This document shows, in pieces, positions 26,767-35,703 of a stretch of DNA of 64,000 nucleotides. The notes below the pieces were generated by a model. It had not been told where the DNA came from. It searched no databases and was given only the letters and a program-made list of their open reading frames with translations. Location of the stretch: NCBI GenBank assembly GCA_963814355.1, contig CAWFCZ010000006.1, positions 223,756-287,755 on the forward strand, written 5' to 3'. The number at the start of each line of letters is the position of its first letter. Position 1 is the stretch's first letter. Source of the DNA: JADGOV01 sp963814355 (GTDB lineage: Bacteria > Actinomycetota > Actinomycetes > JADGOV01). A program made the position numbers and the translations under genes.

Positions 26767-27200
26767 GCCCACGCGGACACTGCGAAACTCCACCGAGAGG
26801 AACCAGTGGTAAAGCTCCGTAAGCGTGGCACCGGCTCAAATCTGGTGGATATGGGCCGGGGTGCAGTGCGTGGTCATCCGCGGTGGATGGCCGACTCCGT
26901 AGCCGGCTTGGCGTGCCGGTGGGGAGGCCACGGTGAAAGCCTGCGGCGTAACCGTGGCGATGCTGCCGGGGCAAAGCTGGGTGCCAAGCTGATCGATCGG
27001 TTTGCAGTGAACACGGGAACCATCCCGTGCCGTTCCGGTCGCCCGGAATCCATCCGGGCCGTCGGGATAGACACGTCGTCGGTTGAAGGCGCGGGATGGG
27101 GCGGAGGCTCCGTAGTAGTCCGAGCGGGCGAGAAGCCCGCACATGGCGAAGGGAGCCAGCAAGTCAGCAGCCGAAGTACTGGAATGCCAGGAGGCCGTTG

Positions 27201-28619
27201 GTGAACACCGACGATCCGGATAGCGCTCTGCCGCAAGCAGAACGCCGGGTACTGGAGATCCAGACCAAGCTGCACCGTTGGGCCAGTGATGACTCTCATC
27301 GCCGGTTCGATGATCTCTATAACCTTGTCGCCGATCCCGCGTTCCTGCTGGTCGCGTGGGGTCGGGTGCGGGGTAACAGGGGTGCACGCACCGCCGGGGT
27401 GGACGGCGAGACCGCCCACTACATCGAGGCGGTGCGTGGGCTGCAGGGGTTTCTGTCCGAGCTGCGGGCTGATCTCAAGGCCGGCACGTTCGAGCCTCTG
27501 CCGGTGCGGCGACGCGCGATTCCCGAGGCAGGCGGCAAGCTGCGCTATCTCGGGATCGCGACCATCCGTGACCGAGTAGCCCAGGCGTCCTTGAAGCTGG
27601 TGTTGGAGCCGATCTTCGAAGCGGATTTTCTCCCGTGCTCCTACGGGTTCCGTCCGAACCGCCGGGCGCATGACGCGGTGGCCGAGGTGCATCACTTCGC
27701 GTCCCGCTCCTACGAGTGGGTCGTCGAGGGTGACATCAAAGCCTGTTTCGACGAAATCTCGCATTCGGCCCTGATGGATCGGGTGCGCGATCGGGTCGGT
27801 GACAGACGGGTCCTGGGCCTGGTGAAGGCGTTTCTGAAAGGTGGCATCCTTACTGAGGACGGCACGCTTTCAGATACCGACGCCGGCACCCCGCAAGGGT
27901 CGATTCTCTCCCCGTTGCTGAGCAACGTGGCCTTGTCGGTCCTGGACGAATACATCGCCCAGGCACCTGGAGGCCCCGCCGCCAGCGCGTATGAACGGGC
28001 CAAGCGTCGCCGTCAGGGTCTGCCCAACTACCGGCTCTGCCGGTACGCGGACGACTGGTGCCTGGCAGTGTCGGGCACCAGGGCGCACGCCGAAGCCCTG
28101 CGGGAAGAGATCGCCGGGGTCCTCGCCGGGATGGGCCTGCGCCTGTCACCGGAGAAGACCCTGATCACCCACATCGATGAGGGCCTCGTCTTCCTCGGCT
28201 GGCGCATCCAGCGCCACCGTAAGCGGGGTACCGGCAGGAGCTACGTCTACGTCTATCCGGCCAAGAAGGCGCTGGTCGCCGTCATGGCCAAGGTGAAGAC
28301 ACTCTGTCGACAGAGCACGAACCTGCCGCTCGATGTCCTGCTACATCGGCTCAACCGGATGCTGCGGGGCTGGACCGCGTACTTCAAGTACGGCTGCTCG
28401 AACGCGACCTTCAGCTACCTGAGGTCCTACCTGTGGAAACAGGTCATCAGGTGGCAGGAGCGCAAGCATCGGCGCACTGGCTGGAAGGAGTTGCGCCGAC
28501 GCTACGGCAGATGGCCCGCCGACGGTGGCGTGGAACTGTTCGACCCGGCGAGGGTGCGCGCGAAGCGCTACTACTACCGGGGAGCCCGAATCCCGACACC
28601 CTGGCCGAGCACAGCATGA
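27201..28619 (+). CDS. ltrA: Group II intron reverse transcriptase/maturase (intron A)
   Basis: GTG 27201 follows CCAGGAGG; 472 residues. RT blocks: GVDGETAHYIEAVRGLQGFL, RRRAIPEAGGKLRYLGIATI, PCSYGFRPNRRAHDAVAEVH, VEGDIKACFDEISHSALMDR, AGTPQGSILSPLLSNVALSV, and CRYADDWCLAVSGT with the YADD active site. The maturase (GIIM) domain follows: LNRMLRGWTAYFKYGCSNAT, FSYLRSYLWKQVIRWQERKH. The protein ends soon after (GARIPTPWPSTA) with no HNH endonuclease. It should promote splicing and retromobility of its intron. Intact. Confidence 0.93.
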   Translation: MNTDDPDSALPQAERRVLEIQTKLHRWASDDSHRRFDDLYNLVADPAFLLVAWGRVRGNRGARTAGVDGETAHYIEAVRGLQGFLSELRADLKAGTFEPLPVRRRAIPEAGGKLRYLGIATIRDRVAQASLKLVLEPIFEADFLPCSYGFRPNRRAHDAVAEVHHFASRSYEWVVEGDIKACFDEISHSALMDRVRDRVGDRRVLGLVKAFLKGGILTEDGTLSDTDAGTPQGSILSPLLSNVALSVLDEYIAQAPGGPAASAYERAKRRRQGLPNYRLCRYADDWCLAVSGTRAHAEALREEIAGVLAGMGLRLSPEKTLITHIDEGLVFLGWRIQRHRKRGTGRSYVYVYPAKKALVAVMAKVKTLCRQSTNLPLDVLLHRLNRMLRGWTAYFKYGCSNATFSYLRSYLWKQVIRWQERKHRRTGWKELRRRYGRWPADGGVELFDPARVRAKRYYYRGARIPTPWPSTA

Positions 28620-28651
28620 GATGCACCGCAAAACCCCACGGGGCTTGTGGA

Positions 28652-28748
28652 GAGCCCGGTGCGCTGTGAGGCGCACGCCGGGTTCGGGAGGCGACACGGG
28701 GAAACCCACCGGTAGCAATGCCGGCAGGGCGCCCCGTGTCGACCTCAC
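28652..28748 (+). ncRNA. Group II intron A domains V and VI
   Basis: Domain V is the 34-nt hairpin 28652-28685: lower stem GAGCCCGG/CCGGGTTC, upper stem GTGCGC/GCGCAC closed by a GTGA tetraloop (GNRA type), with a CG bulge on the 3' side. It is followed by a domain VI stem CGACACGGGG/CCCCGTGTCG and the tail ACCTCAC. The domains are in the expected order, starting 32 nt after the stop codon of the intron protein. Confidence 0.85.
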
Positions 28749-29360
28749 TGTGTTCGAGTGGAGGTGAGAGACCTGCACCGTCAGGCCGTCGCAGCGGTCT
28801 GATGAAGCTGGGGGCAGTCCGATCCGGGGGACGCCGGTGAGGGCGGCAAGCAGCCCCGACAACGACGGGATGCGTCGGTACTGCCAGACGACGCAGGTCC
28901 GGCAAGCAAGGCCAGAAGGCGTACGCGAGGAACCAACGTGTAACGCCCCGTAAGCGATGCGCCGGCTCCAACCTGGCGGATATGGGCCGGGGTGCAGCGC
29001 ACGGCCCCTTCGTGAATGTGGGGGGGTCGACTCCGAAGCCCGTTAATTCGGCGGGTCAGGAGGCCGCGTCGAAGGTCTGCGGCGTAGGCGCGGCGAGGCT
29101 GCCGGGGCAAAGTTGGGCGCCCATCCTGGCCAATCGACATGCAGTGAACGTGGGAACCAGCCGAGGTCGCCCGTTCCCCGGCCAGCCAGGCCGATGGGCG
29201 GGCAGGTTCGTCGCCGACTGATGGTCTCGGGTGGGGCGGAGGCCCCGTAGTAGTCGCGGGAATCACGAACCCGTCGCGGAGTCCGGGAGAGCCGGATGCA
29301 GGGCGAAGGGGGCCAGCAAGTCAGCAGTCGAGGAACTGGAAGACCAGGAGGAGGACGTAG

Positions 29361-30788
29361 GTGAACACCGACGTGCTGGAGCAGGCTAAGTTCGACGCCG
29401 AGCGCCGGGTACTGGAGATTCAGACCAAGCTGCACCGTTGGTCGGCGGCTGATGCTGGGCGCCGATTCGACGACCTGTACAACCTCGTCTGCGATCCGGC
29501 CTTCCTGCTGGTGGGCTGGCTTCGCGTGCGGGCCAATAAGGGTGCGCGCACCGCTGGGGTGGACGGTCAGACCGCCCGCTATATCGAGGCGGTGCGCGGG
29601 GTGGAGGAGTTCCTCACGGAACTGCGGTCGGCGTTGAAAGACCGCAGCTTCCAGCCTCTGCCCACGCGTCAGCGGGCGATTCCCAAGGCGGGCGGCAAGC
29701 TCCGCTACCTGGGGATCGCGACTATCCGCGACCGCGTGGTGCAGGCGTCCTTGAAGCTGGTGTTGGAGCCGATCTTCGAGGCGGACTTCCAGCCGTGCAG
29801 TTACGGCTTCCGCCCGAAGCGCCGGGCACACGACGCGGTGGCCGAGGTGCGCCACCTCACCTCCCACTCCTATGAGTGGATCGTTGAGGGCGACATCAAG
29901 GCCTGCTTCGACGAAATCTCGCATCCGGCCTTGATGGATCGGGTGCGGGCACGCGTCGGGGACAAACGCGTACTGGCCCTGGTGAAGGCGTTCCTCAAAG
30001 CGGGCGTCCTCGATGAGGATCGTGTGCTGCGAGACACCGATGCCGGCACTGCGCAAGGGTCGATCCTTTCGCCGTTGCTGAGTAACGTGGCCCTTTCGGT
30101 GCTCGACGATCACATCGCCCGAGCACCGGGCGGGCCCGCGATCAGCCTCTACCGCCGCGCGAAGCGCCGCGCCCACGGTCTGCCCAACTACCGGCTGGTC
30201 CGGTTTGCGGACGACTGGTGCCTGATGATCTCCGGCACGCGGGCTGACGCGGAAGCGCTGCGGGAGGAAACGGCGGACGTCCTCGCGACGATGGGCTTGC
30301 GCCTCTGGCCGGAGAAGACGCTGATCACCCATATCGACGAGGGCCTGAACTTCCTGGGCTGGCGCATCCAACGTCACCAGAAGAAGGGCACCAACCGGCG
30401 CTACGTTTATACCTACCCGTCCAAGAAGGCCCTTGCGGCCATCCAGGACAAGGTACGCGCGTTGTGCCGACAGGGCGTCAACCTGCCGCTGGCAGTTCTG
30501 CTGCATCGGCTCAACCAGGTGCTGCGGGGCTGGACCGCCTTCTTCCGGCACGGCGTGTCGCATGCCACCTTCCAATACCTGCGCGCCTTCACCTGGCGGC
30601 AGGTCTTCAGATGGTTGCGACGCAAACACCGCCGGGCCAACTGGAAGGATCTCCGCCGCCGCTACTGCGGCGGCGGGTGGTGGCCGCGAGACGGCGAGAT
30701 GACGTTGTTCAATCCCGGCGCGGTGCGCACCAACTGGTACCGGTACCGGGGAACGGCGATCCCCTCCCCGTGGCCCAGCGCGGCGTGA
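29361..30788 (+). CDS. ltrA: Group II intron reverse transcriptase/maturase (intron B)
   Basis: GTG 29361 after GGAGGAGG; 475 residues, clearly a paralogue of the intron A protein. RT blocks: GVDGQTARYIEAVRGVEEFL, RQRAIPKAGGKLRYLGIATI, VEGDIKACFDEISHPALMDR, AGTAQGSILSPLLSNVALSV (A in place of the usual P of the TPQG motif), VRFADDWCLMISGT (FADD active site). The maturase domain LNQVLRGWTAFFRHGVSHAT is followed by a short tail without HNH motifs. Intact. Confidence 0.93.
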   Translation: MNTDVLEQAKFDAERRVLEIQTKLHRWSAADAGRRFDDLYNLVCDPAFLLVGWLRVRANKGARTAGVDGQTARYIEAVRGVEEFLTELRSALKDRSFQPLPTRQRAIPKAGGKLRYLGIATIRDRVVQASLKLVLEPIFEADFQPCSYGFRPKRRAHDAVAEVRHLTSHSYEWIVEGDIKACFDEISHPALMDRVRARVGDKRVLALVKAFLKAGVLDEDRVLRDTDAGTAQGSILSPLLSNVALSVLDDHIARAPGGPAISLYRRAKRRAHGLPNYRLVRFADDWCLMISGTRADAEALREETADVLATMGLRLWPEKTLITHIDEGLNFLGWRIQRHQKKGTNRRYVYTYPSKKALAAIQDKVRALCRQGVNLPLAVLLHRLNQVLRGWTAFFRHGVSHATFQYLRAFTWRQVFRWLRRKHRRANWKDLRRRYCGGGWWPRDGEMTLFNPGAVRTNWYRYRGTAIPSPWPSAA

Positions 30789-30815
30789 ACATCATCGTCA
30801 CCAACGGGGCTTGTG

Positions 30816-30914
30816 GAGCGCCCGTTGCCCGGGAACGGGCACGGCGGGTGCGGAGGGCGGTCCGGGGAAACGGGCTGGTCGCAAGGCCAGCACCGCGCCC
30901 CGGACCGACCCTAC
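30816..30914 (+). ncRNA. Group II intron B domains V and VI
   Basis: Domain V, 30816-30851: stem GCGCCC/GGGTGC (one G-T pair), upper stem TGCCCG/CGGGCA with a GGAA tetraloop (GNRA), and a CG bulge before the 3' strand. Domain VI: GGTCCGGGG/CCCCGGACC with an inner CTGG-TCGCAA-CCAG arm. The intron ends CGACCCTAC at 30914, parallel to intron A's CGACCTCAC. Confidence 0.85.
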
Positions 30915-32495
30915 GTGCTCAACGCCTACTTCCCGCTGGGGCACAGCCCTGGTGGGTTCCGGGTGTGGTGGCGGAGATGGCATGACGACAGCGACGCGAC
31001 GCTGGACGACACGCACCTGATGCGGCTGGCTGGTCGGTTCGCCCGCCGGGTCCGGGCCTGGGCCGGCGCGCACGGCGTGCCGGTGATCGACTGCACGCGG
31101 GACGAGCGGAAGCACCGGATCGCCGAGGACTACCTGCGCGAGCACCCGGTCGGGGTCGGGATGTTCCTGGTCCTGGTGGCCCGGGCGCCGGCGACGGTGT
31201 GGAAGGTGAAGCGCTCCGCGTCCGGGGTGATCTGCAACCTGGAGAAGAAGAAGGAGTTCGTCAACCACTACTCCTTCCACATCATGGACCCGACCTGGGG
31301 ACACCTGACGATCAAGATGAGCGGGCATCCGCCGTTCGGCGCGCAGGTGATCCTCAACGGCCACGAGTACGTCGCCTGCACGGCGCAGACGGCCGGCATA
31401 CGCTTCGCGAAGGAGGGGAACTGCTTCACCCGGATCGGTGAACCCGGACGCCTGGCTCAGGTCGCAGACACCTTGTCCCAGCCCGGGACGATAGGGCGCC
31501 TGCGCCAGGTCATCGACTCCTGGATCTACACCGCCTGCCTGTGCTTCGGGCTGGACCTCGCCGAGCAGACCCGCAGCGGCTTCGGCTACGGCTACTCGAT
31601 CTACCAGGTCGAGTACAGCCGGAACCTGATCTTCGCGTCGGGCGCGGTGATGGAGCGGCTGTTCGACACCGTCGTCGACCGGACCCGCACCCGACTCGAC
31701 GTGCCGAAGCTGCGCACCCTGTTCGGCGTGGCACATCGTCCGCACCGCGGCGCTGGTGCGGACCTCTCCCCTCGCGAAGCAGTCGTGATCGAGAGACCTC
31801 GGTGGAACCTCACCCTGTTCAAGGTCCACTTCGGGCTGTTGACCTTGAAGGGTTACACCAAAGGCGAACACGTGCTGCGGTTCGAGGCGATCGTGCACAA
31901 CACCAGGGCGCTGGGCTGCCGCCGGGTCCTGGAGAACTTCCCGGAGATCGTCACCCGGCTCGCCGGCATGGTCGACCGGTTCACCGGGATGCTCGACTGC
32001 GTCGATGTCGGCTTCCTGCCCGACGGCGTCCTCGACGAGCGGCCCCTGCCGTCGCAGATCGGCGCCACCCGGGTCGGCGGCGTCGATGTGAACAAGACCC
32101 GGATCCGGGCCGCGCTGGCCGCCGTGCTCGCGCTGACGGTCGCGCCCGACGGCTTCACCGCCGGGCAGCTCGCCGCCAAGGTGCAGACCATGACCGGGCA
32201 GACCGACAGCGAGTACAGCACCCGGCAGGCCGCCTACGACCTGCGGAAACTGCGCGGCAAGCAGCTCGCGGTCAAACCCGGCCGGACCCGGCGCTACCAC
32301 GTGCCCCCCGAGGCGGCCCGCACCATAGCCGCCCTCACCGCCCTCCGCGACCACGTCGTCGGACCTATCCTCGCCGGTGTCCGAACCCCCCGACGTGGTC
32401 GCAAGCCGGCCACATGGACCCGCGTCGACGACGACTACCAGACCCTCCGCCTCGGTATGCAGACCCTCTTCGAGGATCTCGGCATCGCCGCATAG
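30915..32495 (+). CDS. Exon 2 of the intron-split conserved gene of unknown function, copy 2
   Basis: 526 codons beginning VLNAYFPLGHSPGGFRVWWR right after the intron 3' end; with exon 1 the protein is about 551 residues. Blocks shared with copy 1 (6831-8221): KHRIAEDYLREH, FVNHYSFHIMDPTWGH, MSGHPPFGAQVILNGHEYVA, WIYTACLCFGLD, FKVHFGLLTLKGYTKGEHVL, PSQIGATRVGGVDVNKTRIR. The C-terminal 130 residues resemble a winged helix (AYDLRKLRGKQLAVKPGRTR). No nuclease, kinase or recombinase motif is evident. The frame also stays open upstream into the intron from 30813, which could mislead gene callers. Function unknown. Confidence 0.75.
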   Translation: MLNAYFPLGHSPGGFRVWWRRWHDDSDATLDDTHLMRLAGRFARRVRAWAGAHGVPVIDCTRDERKHRIAEDYLREHPVGVGMFLVLVARAPATVWKVKRSASGVICNLEKKKEFVNHYSFHIMDPTWGHLTIKMSGHPPFGAQVILNGHEYVACTAQTAGIRFAKEGNCFTRIGEPGRLAQVADTLSQPGTIGRLRQVIDSWIYTACLCFGLDLAEQTRSGFGYGYSIYQVEYSRNLIFASGAVMERLFDTVVDRTRTRLDVPKLRTLFGVAHRPHRGAGADLSPREAVVIERPRWNLTLFKVHFGLLTLKGYTKGEHVLRFEAIVHNTRALGCRRVLENFPEIVTRLAGMVDRFTGMLDCVDVGFLPDGVLDERPLPSQIGATRVGGVDVNKTRIRAALAAVLALTVAPDGFTAGQLAAKVQTMTGQTDSEYSTRQAAYDLRKLRGKQLAVKPGRTRRYHVPPEAARTIAALTALRDHVVGPILAGVRTPRRGRKPATWTRVDDDYQTLRLGMQTLFEDLGIAA

Positions 32496-32528
32496 ACAAC
32501 TTCTTGTCGATCGATTTCGCTCAAGCAC

Positions 32529-32970
32529 CTAGCGATCCCCGCCAGCAAGCACGACCGGCCAGCCGTGGCTCACCTGAGCGTCGAGCAGACCCGCCAGCTG
32601 CTCGCCTTACCCGACCGATCCACCCGCACCGGCAGACGAGACGCGACCCTGCTGGCCACCCTGTATGACACCGCGACCAGGGTCCAAGAACTCGCCGACC
32701 TGACCGTCCGCGGCATCCGTCTGGACGACCCCGCCATGGCCGCGCTGACCGGCAAGGGCCGCAAGACCCGTCACGTCCCGATCGACGCCAACACGACGGC
32801 GCTGCTGACCGCCTACCTGACCGAACGGCACCTGGACAGCCCCGGTCATGATGACCATCCGGTGTTCTTAAACCAGCACCGGGCCAAACTCAGCCGCGGC
32901 GGGATCGCCTGGATCCTCCGCAAATACCAGGCCCAAGCAGCCGATCCGGCCCTCGCCAACGCTCACCTCA
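32529..32970 (+). pseudogene. Third recombinase of the outer RIT element, middle part
   Basis: The frame appears from unrelated sequence at LAIPASKHDRPAVAHLSVEQ and continues TLLATLYDTATRVQELADLT (first Arg box), LTGKGRKTRHVPIDANTTAL (beta-strand Lys), AKLSRGGIAWILRKYQAQAA. It is cut at 32970 by the ISAzo13 element. Beyond that IS (34275-34296) it continues SPHILRH, then the inner RIT element intervenes, and the tail is at 37839-38060. The first 100 or so codons are missing. It is homologous to the inner RIT third recombinase at 36665. Confidence 0.78.
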
Positions 32971-34274
32971 GGACCCGCGACAGAATAAGCTAGGTTTTCT
33001 GGTCGGAAGCGGCTAGGTTTGTGCTATGGCCGTGGAAGTGCAGGCGGCGGAGGCCGCGGCTCGCAAGTACGCGGTGCTGCGGCCGCACCTGGATGAACGG
33101 CAGCGCCGGCTATGTTGCTGGGGGCGGAGGCCGCCGAGTTGGGCCGGGGCGGGATCAAGGCGGTGGCGAGCGCGACCGGGGTGCACCCGGACACCGTGGC
33201 CCGCGGGGTCGGTGAGTTGCGGGGGGAGCCGGAACGGCAGGTGCGGGTGCGCGCGCCCGGAGGGGGCCGCAAGAAGTTGGCCGAAACCGACCCGGAGCTG
33301 GCGGCGCAGCTGCGGGCGCTGGTGGACCCGGTGACCCGCGGGGACCCGATGTCGCTGCTGGTGTGGACGACGAAATCGACCCGCAACCTGGCCGCCGCGC
33401 TGACCGAACTCGGGCATGCGGTCTCCGACCGCACGATCGCGCGGATGCTGCGCGATTTGGGGTTCAGCCTGCAGGGCAACGCCAAGGTCGTCGAAGGCGC
33501 CCAACACGAAGACCGCGACGCCCAGTTCCGCTATCTCGCCGCCCAGGTCGCCGAGCACGCCGCCGCCGGTGCGCCGGTGGTCTCCGTCGATGCGAAGAAG
33601 AAGGAACTCGTCGGGGAGTTCCGTAACGGCGGGAAGGAATACCAGCCCGCCGGGTTCCCGGAACGGGTCAACGTGCACGACTTCGCCGACAAACACCTCG
33701 GGAAAGCCATCCCCTACGGCATCTACGACCTCTCCGCCAACACCGGCTGGGTATCGGTCGGCACCGACCACGACACCTCCGCGTTCGCCGTCGCGACGCT
33801 GCGCCGATGGTGGGACACCATCGGCAAGGTCCGCTACCCCAACGCCGAGCGGCTGCTCCTGTGCGCCGACGGCGGCGGCTCCAACGGCTACCGCATCCGC
33901 GCCTGGAAAATCGAACTCGCCAGCTTCGCCGCCGACACCGGCCTGCACGTCACCGTCTGCCACCTCCCCCCCGGCACCAGCAAATGGAACAAGATCGAAC
34001 ACCGGCTCTTCTCACAGATCACCATGAACTGGCGCGGCCGGCCCCTGAAAACCCACCAGATCATCGTCGACCTGATCAGCGCCACCACCACCGCCACCGG
34101 ACTGACCGTGAACTGCGTCCTGGACACAGCCGAATACCCCACCGGCCTGAAGTACAGCCCCAACGATGTCCAAGCCCTACCCCTCACCCACCACGACTTC
34201 CACGGCGAATGGAACTACACGATCACCCCACCCGACACGCCGTAACCCAACCCACATTATTTCTTCGCGAGCCC
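32971..34274 (+). mobile_element. ISAzo13-family insertion sequence in the outer RIT recombinase
   Basis: Imperfect terminal repeats GGACCCGCGACAGAATAA (left) and the complement of GGGCTCGCGAAGAAATAA (right, ending 34274), with TCA on both sides (32968-32970 and 34275-34277) as a likely 3-bp duplication. Removing IS plus one TCA restores the recombinase reading ANAHLSPHILRH, including its HxxR active-site box. Fragments with the same right end occur at 45.7-45.8 kb. Confidence 0.78.
33026..34245 (+). pseudogene. ISAzo13-family transposase, nearly complete, one frameshift
   Basis: The family-like N-terminus (AVEVQAAEAAARKYAVLRPH) starts at ATG 33026 but shifts -1 near 33107. The remaining 377 codons are open from ATG 33112: HTH region GIKAVASATGVHPDTVARGV, catalytic blocks APVVSVDAKKKELVGEFRNG, ERLLLCADGGGSNGYRIRAW, CHLPPGTSKWNKIEHRLFSQ, and the end THHDFHGEWNYTITPPDTP. 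If translation can start at 33112, only about 30 N-terminal residues are lost, so activity is possible but doubtful. Confidence 0.82.
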
Positions 34275-34296
34275 TCAGTCCACACATTCTGCGTCA

Positions 34297-34384
34297 TTAT
34301 GTGGACGGCCGTGTTATGTGGCCGGAAGCAGCATCTCTGCTGGTAGCAGAGCCGCGCGTGCTGGTTCCGGCCACATAACGCAGC
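34297..34384. repeat. Left terminal inverted repeat of the inner RIT
   Basis: Starts TTATGTGGACGGCCGTGTTA and contains a long stem, GTTATGTGGCCGGAA / TTCCGGCCACATAAC, around an inner arm with CTCTGCTGGTAGCAGAG. The whole block recurs inverted at 37718-37816. The repeated TTATGTGG half-sites are the probable recombinase binding sites. Confidence 0.8.
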
Positions 34385-34430
34385 GAAGAATCGCCTTGTC
34401 TGTTCACCACGATCAGAAAGGCCGATTCGC

Positions 34431-35703
34431 ATGGAGACAGCAAGCGTCCGCGAGGCATCAGCTCGGGTGATCGCCGCGTTGAGTGCGGCAGGCAGATCGC
34501 GCACGACGATCAAGCGCCACGAGGCGGAGCTGAACGCGTTCGCCAGGTTCCTGCAGGCCCGCGGCCAGGACCTCCCGACCGAGGTGGATTGCCTCGATTT
34601 CGTGGCCCAGCGGTCCGGGTGCAGGCTGGCGGGCCTGCGTGAGCCTGCGAGTTCCCGGCAGGCCCAGCTCGCACGCCGGCCCCTGGTGTTGCTGATGGAA
34701 TGCCTGGACGGTGGCGTTCCGCAGGTGGGCCAGGCTACCGCGCCGCTGGTCGACCGGTGCCCGCCATGTTTCCGCGCGGCCCGGGACGAGTACCTTGCGG
34801 CGTGCCGACGGCGCGGTAACGCCGAAGCCAGCGTCGTGACCAAGCAGCGCGCCGCGGATGCGTTCCTGGCCTACCTGGAGGGGGTCGGACGGGAAACCCT
34901 CGGCCAGGTGCAGGCTCGGGACCTGGCCGGATTCTGGGCCCGGCGCCAGAACCGGGGCTACGTGGCGAAAACCACCGGCTCGCTGCGCTCGAGCCTGGCC
35001 GATTTCCTGCGCCACCTGCACCAGTCCGGTCAGATCCGGCGAGGATCTGGCCGGGCGGCTCCCGGCGCAGCGCTATCCCCGGCGCGGTCAGACGGCGCCC
35101 TATCCGTGGACGGCTGCGGAGGTCGGCCTGGTCCTGGACCAGATCGACCGGCAATCGGCGATCGGCAAGCGCGACTACGCGATGGTCTTACTGACCGCCA
35201 GGCTCGGCCTGCGGGTCGGAGACCTGCGCTGCCTGGAACTGGGCTGGTTCGACTGGCGGGCCAAGACCCTGACGCTGACCCAGCACAAGACCGGCGTGGC
35301 GCTGAGGCTGCCGGTGCCCGGCGACGTGGGATGGGCGGTGATCGACTACATCCGCCACGGGCGGCCCGAAGCCGGATGTGCGCAGGTGTTCGTGAAGCAC
35401 CGCTACCCGTTCACGGCGTTCGGCTCGTCGTCGTCGGCGGGCTGCCGGCTCCGGTATTACGCGCGCCGCGCCGGGATCCTGTTCTCCGCCGGGCGGTCGC
35501 ACGGCCTGCACTCGCTGCGCAGCGCACTGGCGGTCGCGATGCTCCAGGCCGACACGCCCCCGCCAGTGGTCACGGCGGTCCTGGGTCACGCAGCTGCCGC
35601 GACAACCGCCGCGCACTACCTGCGGCTCGATACCGAGCACCTGCTCGGCTGCGCTCTGGACGTCGAAGACGTCCTTGCCGCCGGGCAAGGAGCACGTTCG
35701 TGA
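34431..35703 (+). pseudogene. Inner RIT first recombinase, one frameshift
   Basis: ATG 34431 (METASVREASARVIAALSAA) reads normally through KTTGSLRSSLADFLRHLHQS to about 35040. There an extra base moves the conserved continuation to the +1 frame: SGEDLAGRLPAQRYPRRGQT, MVLLTARLGLRVGDLRCLEL (first Arg), HGLHSLRSALAVAMLQADTP (HxxR), LGHAAAATTAAHYLRLDTEH (Tyr), stop 35703. The original frame happens to stay open into the second recombinase, giving a spurious 745-codon ORF. True length is about 423 residues. Confidence 0.8.

Larger units (their letters stand above)
24999..26793 (+). mobile_element. 1795-bp two-gene IS, copy 1, in intron A
   Basis: Terminal inverted repeats GTGGACTTTCGCA (left) and the complement of GTGGAGTTTCGCA (right), one mismatch. 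The target duplication CGAGA is present at 24994-24998 and 26794-26798, and removing the IS restores the intron sequence TACGAGAGGAACCA, matching intron B (TACGCGAGGAACCA). An identical-length copy with the same translated genes is at 39264-41058. I do not assign a family: the two-gene plan (DUF6788-like ORF plus DDE transposase) and 5-bp duplication are clear, the family name is not. Confidence 0.9.
24803..28748 (+). mobile_element. Group II intron A, nested 18 nt inside intron B
   Basis: Starts GTGCGCCGTGAGGCGCTGGA at 24803 and ends with domain VI tail TCGACCTCAC at 28748. Without its internal IS it is about 2.15 kb, with roughly 600 bases of domain I-III structure before the reverse transcriptase at 27201. 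The leader is clearly homologous to that of intron B, for example GGTACTGCCAGACG in both. A simple tandem duplication of an 18-bp start could mimic nesting. But the sequence after 28748 continues intron B exactly where 24802 leaves off, which favours a twintron. Confidence 0.72.
24785..30914 (+). mobile_element. Group II intron B (outer), interrupted by intron A
   Basis: The intron begins GTGCGCCACGAGGCGCTG (24785-24802), is interrupted by intron A, and resumes at 28749 with TGTGTTCGAGTGGAGGTGAG. From there it aligns with intron A downstream of the same 18-nt start (shared GTCGCAGC, GGCAGTCCGA, GGATATGGGCCGGGGTGCAG). It carries its own reverse transcriptase (29361-30788), a domain V hairpin and a domain VI ending CGACCCTAC at 30914. 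Without the insert it is about 2.18 kb, normal for an ORF-bearing group II intron. Excision joins codons 25 and 26 of the host gene in frame. Confidence 0.75.

Noticed and set aside
30813..30914. N-terminal 34 residues of the exon 2 frame as the true protein start
   Set aside because: These codons are intron domains V/VI; the family-like sequence begins exactly at the intron 3' end.
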